DNA of 64,000 nt from CAVVAL01 sp963740215. GTDB lineage: Bacteria > Actinomycetota > Actinomycetes > Mycobacteriales > Cryptosporangiaceae. The stretch lies in assembly GCA_963740215.1 (NCBI GenBank), contig CAVUDJ010000011.1, positions 186,001-250,000 on the forward strand. The letters are read 5' to 3'. The notes below the pieces were generated by a model, which worked only from the letters and a program-made list of their open reading frames with translations, was not told the origin of the DNA and searched no databases. Of this stretch, positions 26,838-34,807 are shown in pieces. The stretch's first letter is position 1. Each line of letters begins with the position of its first letter. The position numbers were made by a program, and so were the translations under genes.

Positions 26838-28010
26838 TCAGCTGGCTTGCGACTTCAGGCGCCTCGACACGACGCTGGCGAGGGCACCGCGGACCCCGAC
26901 GGCGAGCGCGCCGGTGAGTACCGGGGCGTCGCCCAGCGCCGAGATCTCCAGGCGGGGCACGTGCGGCACGGTCCGCGCGAGAGCCGCGCGCACCGGTTCG
27001 AGCAGCAGGTCGCCGTTCAGTCCGATCCCGCCGCCGAGCACGACCAACTCGACGTCGGTGACCTGCACCAGCGGGCGGATGCAGGTGGCGACCCGGGCCG
27101 CCTCGTCTGCGATGATCTCCGCCGCCAGCGGGTCGCCGGCCCGGGCGGCCGCGAAGATCGCCTCCGGGCTGAGCGGCCTGGTGAGCGACGTGGCGCCGGT
27201 GAACCGCGCACGGCGGGCCTCGGCCATGTCGAGCAGCGCGTCCGCGGCAGGGCTGCCCGGGTCGTGCTCGCGGCCCTCGCCCGGGTAGTCGACCTCACCG
27301 GCGGCACCCCGGTGGCCGCGGTACAGCTCACCGTTGAGCACGAGGCCGGCGCCGACGCCGGACCCGACCGAGAGGAACGCGAAGTCGCCGACGCCCTGCC
27401 CGGCGCCCCGCCACTGCTCGCCGAGGGCGGCGAGGTTGACGTCGTTTTCCACGCTCACCCAGGGGCCGAGCGCTTCGGACAGGCTGCCGACCGGGAACCC
27501 CTCCAGCGGCCGGATGCCCGACTCGCGGATGCGGCCGGTCGCCGGGTCGGGCACGCCAGGTACGCCGATCACGACCTGGTCCAGCCCGTGGCCGGCGAGG
27601 TCGGCGGCGTCGAGGACGGTGTCCCGTACCGCAGCCAGCTGGTCGCAGAGCGTGTCCCGGTCGTGTTCCCGGATCTCGAGGTCGGTACGCGCGCGCACCT
27701 CGCCGCCGAGGTCGGCGACCGCCGCGCGGATGAACCGGGCGCCGATGTCCAGGCCCAGCACCAGGGCAGCTTCCGGTACCGGTTCGAAGTACAGCGCGCC
27801 GTAGTTCGCCGCGTCGGCCACCGACAGCGCCTCGCGCACCAGCCCGGCGTCCAGGAGCGCCTGCAGCGCCCGGGACACGGTCGGCTTAGAGATCCCGGCC
27901 CAGCGGGCGACCTCGGCCCGGGAGATCGGGTGCCGGCGACGGATCGCCTCCATCACGGTCTCTGCGTTCAGCTCCTTGAGCACCGAGGTGGTGGCCGCGC
28001 GCTTCAACAT
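26838..28010 (-). CDS. ROK-family transcriptional repressor (XylR/NagC-like)
   Basis: A 390-residue regulator. The N-terminal winged helix (ETVMEAIRRRHPISRAEVAR, WAGISKPTVSRALQALLDAG) precedes the ROK sugar-kinase-like domain: VLGLDIGARFIRAAVADLGG (nucleotide-like motif), GVPGVPDPATGRI, VENDVNLAALGEQWRGAG, FLSVGSGVGAGLVLNGELYR, GHRGAAGEVDY. The Cys-rich zinc motif of many ROK proteins is absent (the stretch after GAAGEVDYPG has no Cys pair), so metal binding is doubtful. It heads the operon. Its start codon lies 13 bp from the first of two tandem AGTAA-N7-TTACY sites, implying autoregulation of the whole unit by a sugar signal. No ribosome site is visible, so it may be leaderless. Confidence 0.92.
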   Translation of the reverse strand: MLKRAATTSVLKELNAETVMEAIRRRHPISRAEVARWAGISKPTVSRALQALLDAGLVREALSVADAANYGALYFEPVPEAALVLGLDIGARFIRAAVADLGGEVRARTDLEIREHDRDTLCDQLAAVRDTVLDAADLAGHGLDQVVIGVPGVPDPATGRIRESGIRPLEGFPVGSLSEALGPWVSVENDVNLAALGEQWRGAGQGVGDFAFLSVGSGVGAGLVLNGELYRGHRGAAGEVDYPGEGREHDPGSPAADALLDMAEARRARFTGATSLTRPLSPEAIFAAARAGDPLAAEIIADEAARVATCIRPLVQVTDVELVVLGGGIGLNGDLLLEPVRAALARTVPHVPRLEISALGDAPVLTGALAVGVRGALASVVSRRLKSQAS

Positions 28011-28022
28011 GGGCTGGAAGGT

Positions 28023-28062
28023 AGTAACGATCCATTACCAGGTCAAGTAATTATTCGTTACT
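28023..28062. promoter_or_regulatory. Two tandem AGTAA-N7-TTACY operators for the ROK repressor
   Basis: AGTAACGATCCATTACC (28023-28039) and AGTAATTATTCGTTACT (28046-28062) have the same 5-bp arms and the same 7-bp spacer, 23 bp apart, about two helix turns. They sit 13-52 bp upstream of the ROK start codon in an AT-rich patch that would overlap the promoter. The repressor's use of them is inferred from position and symmetry. Confidence 0.72.
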
Positions 28063-28328
28063 GCCTCACAAATCGGCCCCCAGCAGGCCCACTGTCCGAT
28101 TTCGGGACCCGTGGGACGACCTCGCCGCCTGACGCGGTCGGCGCGACGGGGCGGCCGTGCAGCCGGTGTGCGGTGGCATTGCGACCGCCAGGGGCGCAAT
28201 CCCACCGCGAGTCTCGCCGACCCCGGGGCTTGGCGACCCGTCTGACAAGAGTCAGCCACTCTCGTCGGGCGTCGGGCCGTAGCTTCCATTGGATTGGACG
28301 AATCGAATCTGCCCTGCGGACTTGACCA

Positions 28329-28341
28329 TGACGCTGCGTCA
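28329..28341. promoter_or_regulatory. Palindrome upstream of the drug-exporter genes
   Basis: TGACGCTGCGTCA is a perfect palindrome (arms of 6, central T) lying inside a wider TTGAC-N11-GTCAA repeat (28322-28342). It sits 20-32 bp before the ATPase start at 28361. It is a candidate operator for the MerR-type regulator at the end of the operon. Confidence 0.5.
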
Positions 28342-28360
28342 ACCCTCCATGCTGGCTGTC

Positions 28361-29209
28361 ATGAGCATCCCGCCAACAACCAATCAGGTCCAGGGGCCTG
28401 CGATCCACGTGCAGGGCCTGGAGAAGTCGTACAAGGAGCTGCGTGTGCTGCGCGGCGTGGACCTCGACGTGGCGCGGGGCAGCATCTTCGCCCTGCTCGG
28501 CTCAAACGGGGCGGGCAAGACCACGGTGGTGAAGATCCTGTCCACGCTGCTCAAGGCCGACACAGGGACTGCCCGGGTCAACGGCTTCGATGTCGCGACG
28601 CAGGCCGCCGACGTACGCGAGTCCATCAGTCTCACCGGGCAGTTCGCGGCGGTCGACGAGATCCTCAGCGGGCGGGAGAACCTCGTCCTGGTCGCCAGGC
28701 TGAGGCACCTCAAGGACCCGGGCGCGATCGCGGATGACCTACTGAGGCGCTTCTCGCTGACCGAGGCGGGCACCCGGAGGGTAGCGACGTACTCCGGTGG
28801 CATGCGCCGCCGCCTGGACATCGCGATGAGTCTCATCGGGAATCCGCCGGTCATCTTCCTCGACGAGCCGACGGCCGGGCTGGACCCGCAGGCGCGCATC
28901 GAGGTGTGGCAGGCCGTCAAGGAGCTCGCCGAGGGCGGCACGACCGTGCTGCTCACCACTCAGTACCTGGACGAGGCCGAACAGCTCGCCGACCGGATCG
29001 CGATCCTCCACCAGGGTCGGATCATCGTCAACGGCACCCTGGCCGAGCTCAAACAGCTGCTGCCGCCCGCCAAGGTCGAATACGTCGAGAAGCAGCCCTC
29101 CCTCGAAGACGTCTTCTTCGCGGTCGTCGGCGACGCCGGCGAAGACGACAAGGACGGCGACGCCGATAAGGGCAGCCAAGACCGCAAGACCAGGTCGAAC
29201 AAGAAGTAA
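28361..29209 (+). CDS. DrrA-type ABC transporter ATPase (drug/antibiotic export)
   Basis: A 282-residue nucleotide-binding subunit. Walker A is LLGSNGAGKTT, the Q-loop is in SLTGQFAAVDEILSGRENLV, the signature is TYSGGMRRRLDIAMSL, Walker B is VIFLDEPTAGLD, and the switch region is TTQYLDEAEQLAD (Gln instead of His, usual in this group). The C-terminal region (VEYVEKQPSLEDVFFAVVG) is diagnostic of DrrA-type exporters; a charged tail rich in Asp and Lys follows. The start is set at ATG 28361 by family N-termini; further ATGs upstream would add an unlikely extension. It pairs with the membrane subunit 9 bp downstream. Confidence 0.92.
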   Translation: MSIPPTTNQVQGPAIHVQGLEKSYKELRVLRGVDLDVARGSIFALLGSNGAGKTTVVKILSTLLKADTGTARVNGFDVATQAADVRESISLTGQFAAVDEILSGRENLVLVARLRHLKDPGAIADDLLRRFSLTEAGTRRVATYSGGMRRRLDIAMSLIGNPPVIFLDEPTAGLDPQARIEVWQAVKELAEGGTTVLLTTQYLDEAEQLADRIAILHQGRIIVNGTLAELKQLLPPAKVEYVEKQPSLEDVFFAVVGDAGEDDKDGDADKGSQDRKTRSNKK

Positions 29210-29218
29210 GGAACAACA

Positions 29219-29982
29219 ATGGCCACGCATTTCTTCGGCGACACCGCCGTCCTCACAGGACGGACCATGCGCCACGTCACACGCAGCCTGGACACCATCA
29301 TCACGACCGCGATCACACCGATCGCCATCATGCTGCTGTTCGTCTACGTGTTCGGCGGCGCGATCGACACCGGGACGGTCTCGTATGTGAACTACATGCT
29401 TCCCGGCATCCTGCTCATCACTATCGCGTCGGGCATCTCCTACACCGCATTCCGGCTCTTCGGGGACATGCAGGGCGGGATCTTCGAGCGATTCCAGTCC
29501 ATGCCGATCGCCCGGTCGGGCGTGCTGTGGGCGCACGTGCTGACCTCGCTGGTCGCCAATGTGATCTCGCTCGTGGTCGTCGTCGGCGTCGCCCTCCTCA
29601 TGGGCTTCCGCTCGGGCGCTGGAGTGCTGGCCTGGCTCGCGGTCGCCGGCATCCTCATCCTGTTCACCCTGGCATTGACATGGATCGCTGTCATCCCCGG
29701 CCTCACCGCGAAGACCGTGGACGGCGCGAGCGCGTTCGCCTACCCGCTCATCTTCCTGCCGTTCATCAGCTCGGCCTTCGTGCCCACCGACACCATGCCC
29801 GGCCCGGTGCGCGCCTTCGCCGAGACACCAGCCGGTGACCTCCATCGTCAACACGATCCGCGACCTGTTCACCCAGCAGCCGGTCGGCACCGACATCTGG
29901 ATCGCCCTCGCCTGGTGCGTCGGCATCCTCATCGTTGCCTACATCTTCGCCAACATCTCCTACCGTCGCAGGATCTCCTGAG
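29219..29982 (+). pseudogene. DrrB-type ABC-2 transporter permease, frameshifted near the C-terminus
   Basis: AAGGA precedes ATG 29219. The frame reads an ABC-2 membrane protein with six helices (ITTAITPIAIMLLFVYVFGG, YMLPGILLITIASGISYTAF, VLTSLVANVISLVVVVGVAL, GVLAWLAVAGILILFTLALT, AFAYPLIFLPFISSAFVPTD). At about 29826 an extra base occurs inside the expected AENQPVTS; the last helix (WIALAWCVGILIVAYIFANI) and end SYRRRIS lie in the next frame, with the stop at 29982. Without correction the last helix is lost. Confidence 0.82.
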
Positions 29983-30026
29983 CCGGCGTCGACCGGGTCT
30001 GGGCGAGTTGAGGGCAGGATCAGAGC

Positions 30027-30814
30027 ATGCTGACGATCGGTCAACTGGCGGCGTATGCCGGCGTCACGGTGCGGGCGGTGCGGCACTATCACCAGATCGG
30101 ACTACTGCCCGAGCCGGAGCGGGATGCTTCGGGTTACCGGCGGTATGGCGCAACGGCAGTCGTGTCCCTCATCAAGATCCGCACCCTCGCCAACGCCGGC
30201 GTGCCGCTGTCTCAGATCGGTCAGATGCTCGAAGCCGACGCATCGACCTTTGCCGAAGCGGTCCAAAGGATCGACAGCCACCTGCGCGACGAGATCGAAC
30301 GGCTTGAGACCAGCCGCAAGCAGATCGCGCAGCTCGCTGCCGGGGACAGTCTGGCGCTCCCGCCGGAGGTGATCTCCTATCTCGATCGGCTTCGGGAGAT
30401 CGGGGCGTCAGAGCGGATGGTGGAGGCCGAGCGGGACGGGTGGATCCTGGTCGCGGCTCGCTGGCCCGATCACATCCGCGAGGTCATGCCCGCGAAACAC
30501 GCGCAGCTCGAGGACCCGCAACTCGTTCGGCTCTATCGGGTCCTGTCGGAGATCCTCGACAGCGACGCAGCGACGACGACCCGCGGCTGGAGGAAGCCGC
30601 CGACATCATGGCCGGCCTGGCCGAGCAGGCATACACCTCCGGCGAGATCAACCTCGGCGAGATGGCGCACGACGACCTACCGTTTGACCTTCTGGACGCA
30701 CTTGCCGTCGAGTCCGACCCGCGGGTGCAGCGGCTGATGGACCTGATGCGCGAGCGTGGCTGGGCCGGTTGGACCCGGACCCGGCCGGAGCGGCTGGCGG
30801 AGCCGCCCGACTAA
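30027..30814 (+). pseudogene. MerR-family transcriptional regulator, frameshifted
   Basis: MLTIGQLAAYAGVTVRAVRH, YHQIGLLPEPERDASGYRRY is the MerR winged-helix DNA-binding domain, followed by IKIRTLANAGVPLSQIGQML and the dimerisation helix (RIDSHLRDEIERLETSRKQI). The effector part runs to SEILDSDA near 30570. After a shift it continues as RLEEAADIMAGLAEQAYTSG, DLLDALAVESDPRVQRLMDL, RERGWAGWTRTRPER and ends at 30814. No Cys cluster for metals is present, so a drug-sensing role is likely. It follows the exporter genes, which it probably controls. Confidence 0.82.
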
Positions 30815-30840
30815 CCTCCGGGCGTCGTTTCACACTTGGA

Positions 30841-30861
30841 TGTCGACTACTCATGTCGACA
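30841..30861. repeat. Inverted repeat after the MerR gene
   Basis: TGTCGAC, 7-bp spacer TACTCAT, GTCGACA: perfect 7-bp arms 26 bp past the merR stop and 64 bp before the end of the integrase remnant. It may be a weak terminator or a mobile-element boundary. Confidence 0.45.
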
Positions 30862-30924
30862 GAAGGCTCAAATGCCCTGAAGGGTGCCATCTCAGAACCC
30901 ACATGCGCGGAGCCGTGGATTACG

Positions 30925-31738
30925 TCAGGCTGCGTGGCGGTATTCGTGGATCAGGCCACCGAGGACGTCGACGCGCTCGACCCGTCCCGCGAGGGGCAGT
31001 GGTGTCACGGTTGCGGTGGCGGGTGGAACCGGAACCTGGAGGTGATGCGGTGTGCGGCGGTGTTGTAGTGCTCGAGTACCGGCTCACGACGCGTTCGAGA
31101 TGCCGCTGGTTCCAGATCAGCGTCAAGTCCAAGCACTCGGCTCGGACGGTCCGCACCCAGCGTTTGGCGTACGCGTTCGCCTTCGGTGCCCGCGGGGGAG
31201 TCTTGACCGTCTCCACGCCGGCCGCAGCGAACACGGCGTCGAACGTGGCAGGTGAACTTGCTGTCCCGGTCACGGATCAGAAACCGAAACCGATCAACAT
31301 GGTCGCCGAGGTCCATCAGGAGATTCCGGGCCGCCTGCACCACCCACTCGCGGTCGGATGTGCGGTGACACCGGCCAGATGCACCCGACGCCGCTCGAGC
31401 TCGACGATGAACAGCACGTACAGTCTGGTCAGCCCGACCATCTCCACTGTGAAGAAGGGTTGGCCGTCGGGTTTGGTGAACATGAGGCCGGTGTCGGGCC
31501 GGACCAGTAGCCGCAGGCGCCGCCGGGTCGGCCGTGGCAGAGGGTGCAGCAGCGCGGCCAGCCATGCCCGATCGGCCGGCTCGAACCGGACCTGCTGGCC
31601 GGTGAGTTGGCGCGGCAGCACCGCGAGTTGGTGGCGCAACGACAGGATCTCGATGTCCTTGTCGCGGTCGTCGCCAGGCAGCAGTCGCAGGAGCGCGAAC
31701 GCGTTCGTGATGCCCAGGTACGCCAGTCGCAGCAGCAT
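30925..31738 (-). pseudogene. Integrase/transposase (DDE, IS481/IS3-like) with internal deletion and frameshifts
   Basis: ATG 31738 starts MLLRLAYLGITNAFALLRLL, DIEILSLRHQLAVLPRQLTG and DRAWLAALLHPLPRPTRRRL, the N-terminus of a large actinobacterial integrase-like family. It then jumps from LLVRPDTG directly to FFTVEMVGLTRLYVLFIVEL, so about 100 residues, including the first catalytic Asp (normally in C-D-F), are gone. Further frames give VVQAARNLLMDLGDHVDRFR, FLIRDRDSKF (second Asp), PPRAPKANAYAKRWVRTVRA, ECLDLTLIWNQRHLERVVSR, and the C-terminal VDVLGGLIHEYRHAA with stop at 30925. It is inactive. Confidence 0.75.
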
Positions 31739-31911
31739 GAGGCGGCATCATCGCGTAGTCATCGGTGACGATGGGTGCCGGTGGCCCCCTCGACCAGACC
31801 AAGGTCGGCTTCGGACATCAGAGGGCCTGCGACCTGCACGGATGCCTTTCTCGGCAGGTACAGCAGCCACGCGCTGCGTAGCCGCAACGCCAGGGTTGCG
31901 TGCCGGGCTCT

Positions 31912-33735
31912 CTATGGCGCGAGCGCCAGCGCCCGCACGGCGACGGCGTCAGCGAGCGCCGCCATGCCGGCGTCGTTGGGGTGAAGGTGATCGCCCGAAT
32001 CGAGCGCGGCGGCGAAGCGCTCGGGCGCGGCACGGCTGCGCACGGCCTCGTCGAAATCCGCGACTGCGTCGAACACCCCACCGGAAGAACGGACGAACCG
32101 GTTGACCCGCTGGCGCTTCGCTTCCTTCTCCAGGGTCCAGCCGTCGGAGGTGCCCTCGGCCCAGCCCCGGAACGGCACAATCGTCGCGCCGATCACCCGC
32201 ATCCCGCGGGCGTGGGCCCGTGCGGCGATCTCCTTCATACCCGCGATGATCTGCTCGGCAGTGGCCGTGCCTTTGACGTCGTTGACGCCTTCGCAGAGGA
32301 TCAGCGTCTTCGCGCCGGTCTGGGCGAACACATCGCGGTCGAGGCGGTCCAGCGCGGACGGGTTGCCCGGCACGCCTCCCGTGATCCGGTTGCCGGTGAT
32401 GCCCGCGTTGAGCACGCCCCGGTCGCCCAGGCGGGCGGCGAGCAGGTCGGGCCATCGCCGGTTGGTGTCCGGAGTCGACGCTGCGCCGTCGGTGATCGAG
32501 TCGCCGAGCGCCACGATGGCACTGGCGCGACGGCCACGCGGCGTCACGTCCACAGCGCTGAGGAACGGCCAGGTCGTGTCCGTGATCGAGAAGATCTGGC
32601 CGTGCGCGTCCGCGCTGTGATCGCCGGCACCGGGCGCAGTCCAGTACACCGTCTGCAGCCCCAGCCAGTGCTGGCTGACGCTGGCGACCGGACCGGAGAG
32701 GTACAGGCTGACAACCAGGTCGGCGTGCGCCGGCACGTCGAGTACGGCGGCGTCAGTGACGGCTTCGCCGCCGCCGGGGATCGTCGTGCGCCGCGCGCCT
32801 GCGAACGTCAGGTCGCGCAGCGAATCAGCCCTGACGGCGGCGCCCGAGGCGCGCAGAGCCACGGTGGCGTGGCCGATCATCAACGGGCGGGCGGTGAATC
32901 CGTTCATGAGCCGGATCCGCACCGACGAGCCCGCCACGGACGTGCGCACCGGAAGCCGGAACGTGGTCTCGGACAGGCCGGCCGGCGTGTACGCGGCGTG
33001 CTGCGCCGTCGCCCACGTGCCCCGCCACGCGCCTGGCAGCGCGCGCCAGCCGACCGAGAACACGTGCAGCGCCGGGCCGCCGCCGGCGGGCAGCGTCACC
33101 AACCGCACGATCTTGCCTGGCGTCAGAGGTACCTCGCGCACGAACAGCCTCGCGCCCTCGCCGGCGACCGGCCCCGCAGGGGTGTTGAACACGGGCAGCG
33201 CGACCGCGACTCCGGGTCCGTCGGACCGCCAGTCGCCGGCACTCAGCTGGTAGGGCTGGCTGGATCCGTCCGCGTAGACGATGGTGCCTGACCCGCCGAC
33301 CGGAGCGCGACCCGAGGATGTCGCCAGCGCGAGGAATCCGAGTGCGGAGCCCGAGCCGTTCAAGGCGATCCGCTGACCGGCGGCGACGACGTTGTCCGGC
33401 GTGCCGGGCGCGGTGTCGGGCAGCGCGAAGTCCATGCCGTTGATCCGGACGAGCGCCCCGCGCCCCCAACCGGCGGCGGTCAGGGCCTGCGCTGAGAGCG
33501 TGCGACCCGCTCCGTCGAGGTCACCGGCTGTCGGCTTCTCCTCGAGCGTGATGCCGACGTTGTTGTACGCCGCCGCCCAGGCCGTCTCACCGTGGTGCCC
33601 GGGCACCACGGCGTCCCGCGTGGGCACCCCGCCGGCGTGCGCGGGTGCCACACCGGCTGACGCCAGAGCAAGGCCAGCCATGGCGAACGCCGCGAGCCAG
33701 GCACGAGACGTCAGCTTGTGTTCGAAAGCACGCAT
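31912..33735 (-). CDS. Secreted SGNH/GDSL esterase with N-terminal accessory domain (copy 1)
   Basis: A 607-residue secreted protein with a Sec signal (AWLAAFAMAGLALASAGVAP-AHA). Residues 55-225 form a beta-rich accessory module (NNVGITLEEKPTAGDLDGAG, SAQALTAAGWGRGALVRING, PGTPDNVVAAGQRIALNGSG). The middle (235-400; WRGTWATAQHAAYTPAGLSE, IRLMNGFTARPLMIGHATVA) is the beta-sandwich usual in actinobacterial SGNH proteins. The hydrolase domain shows block I IVALGDSITDG with catalytic Ser, block II NAGITGNR, block III CEGVNDV, and block V DSGDHLHPND with the Asp-His pair. It probably removes acyl groups, for example O-acetyl esters, from glycans. It is a paralogue of the esterase at 39063-40841. 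Confidence 0.88.
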   Translation of the reverse strand: MRAFEHKLTSRAWLAAFAMAGLALASAGVAPAHAGGVPTRDAVVPGHHGETAWAAAYNNVGITLEEKPTAGDLDGAGRTLSAQALTAAGWGRGALVRINGMDFALPDTAPGTPDNVVAAGQRIALNGSGSALGFLALATSSGRAPVGGSGTIVYADGSSQPYQLSAGDWRSDGPGVAVALPVFNTPAGPVAGEGARLFVREVPLTPGKIVRLVTLPAGGGPALHVFSVGWRALPGAWRGTWATAQHAAYTPAGLSETTFRLPVRTSVAGSSVRIRLMNGFTARPLMIGHATVALRASGAAVRADSLRDLTFAGARRTTIPGGGEAVTDAAVLDVPAHADLVVSLYLSGPVASVSQHWLGLQTVYWTAPGAGDHSADAHGQIFSITDTTWPFLSAVDVTPRGRRASAIVALGDSITDGAASTPDTNRRWPDLLAARLGDRGVLNAGITGNRITGGVPGNPSALDRLDRDVFAQTGAKTLILCEGVNDVKGTATAEQIIAGMKEIAARAHARGMRVIGATIVPFRGWAEGTSDGWTLEKEAKRQRVNRFVRSSGGVFDAVADFDEAVRSRAAPERFAAALDSGDHLHPNDAGMAALADAVAVRALALAP

Positions 33736-33824
33736 GAACGCGCACTATCGAGCATGGTGTGCCGCGTCGTCAATGCCGGCAACCGGCAACCAGGCCTGAC
33801 GCCGGCGCTTCACCGGGGCTGGCG

Positions 33825-34610
33825 CTAGGCCTGCACGACCCGGATGCCGGCGTCCGCGAACCCCTTGACCGCCTCGTCCGGCGCGGCGGTGTCGGTGACG
33901 AGGCCGTCGATCTCCTTCACGCCGCAGATCCGGGTGAACGCCCGGTGCGAGAGCTTGGAGCTGTCGGTGACGACGACGACCTGAGCGGCGCGGGCGGCCA
34001 TCAGGCGGTTGACGGCCGCCTCCCCCTCGTTGTGCGCGCTGGCGCCGCGTTCGACGTCGATCGCGTCCACGCCAAGGAAGGCGATGTCGAGGGAGATCTC
34101 CTCCAGCGTCGCGGCCGCGAACGGCCCGATGAGCTCGTAGGACTGGGGCCTGGCGACGCCTCCGGTCACCACGATCTTGATGTGCGGCCGCACAGTCAGC
34201 TCGTTGGCGATGTTGACGGCGTTGGTCACCACCGTGAGCACGACGTTGGTTCCGTCGGCGTGCAGGTCGGCGCGCGAGGCGAGGGCGCGGGCCACCTCGG
34301 TGGTGGTGGTGCCGCCGTTGAGCCCGACAACCGAGCCGGGGGCCACCAGGGCCGCCGCCGCCGCGCCGATGCGTTGCTTCTCCGGTGCGTGCCGGGCCTT
34401 CTTGTACCGCAGCGGCAGGTCGTAGGAGACGCTCTGGGCGACCGCGCCGCCGCGCGTGCGCGTCACCATCTGCTGCTCGGCGAGCTGGTCGAGGTCGCGA
34501 CGGATGGTGGCCGCCGACACACCGAGGTCCTGCGCGGCGTCCTCGACATGCAGCCGGCCGCGGTCGGCAAGAAGTTCGAGCAGGGTGTTCCACCGCTCAT
34601 CGCGCGTCAC
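33825..34610 (-). CDS. DeoR-family transcriptional repressor (AgaR/GlpR-like)
   Basis: A 261-residue regulator. The N-terminal DeoR helix-turn-helix is RWNTLLELLADRGRLHVEDA, AQDLGVSAATIRRDLDQLAE, QQMVTRTRGGAV. The C-terminal DeoRC sensor is related to ribose-5-phosphate isomerase: GSVVGLNGGTTTTEVARAL, VLTVVTNAVNIANELTVRP, IKIVVTGGVARPQSYELIGP, LDIAFLGVDAIDVERGASAH, QVVVVTDSSKLSHRAF. It should sense a phosphorylated sugar made by the neighbouring pathway. GTG 34610 is chosen because AGGAG lies 7 nt upstream. It is divergent from the SIS-aldolase-fucosidase genes and most likely represses them and itself. Confidence 0.93.
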   Translation of the reverse strand: MTRDERWNTLLELLADRGRLHVEDAAQDLGVSAATIRRDLDQLAEQQMVTRTRGGAVAQSVSYDLPLRYKKARHAPEKQRIGAAAAALVAPGSVVGLNGGTTTTEVARALASRADLHADGTNVVLTVVTNAVNIANELTVRPHIKIVVTGGVARPQSYELIGPFAAATLEEISLDIAFLGVDAIDVERGASAHNEGEAAVNRLMAARAAQVVVVTDSSKLSHRAFTRICGVKEIDGLVTDTAAPDEAVKGFADAGIRVVQA

Positions 34611-34747
34611 CGCAGTACTCCTCACTGGTACCCCGGTCACCAGGGCACGCTGCGTGCTCGTTAGTGCTCAGAAGCCTTCCACAGCCGCCACCGTGCTGAG
34701 CGGATGGTTCACCAGAATCCGGTCGGAGCGCCGCCCAGAGCGATAAC

Positions 34748-34771
34748 CCTTTGCTTTTTTCTGCTCTTTGG
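34748..34771. promoter_or_regulatory. CTTT-repeat tract, candidate DeoR operator
   Basis: The AT-rich stretch CCTTTGCTTTTTTCTGCTCT-TTGG contains CTTTG at 34749-34753 and 34766-34770 with CTTTT between. DeoR-family proteins such as AgaR and GlpR commonly bind tandem CTTT/TTTC-like repeats. It lies 37-60 bp before the SIS start and between the divergent genes. Binding is inferred. Confidence 0.45.
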
Positions 34772-34807
34772 TAGCGTGAAACAAGCAGATATGAACAAGG
34801 AGGTTCA

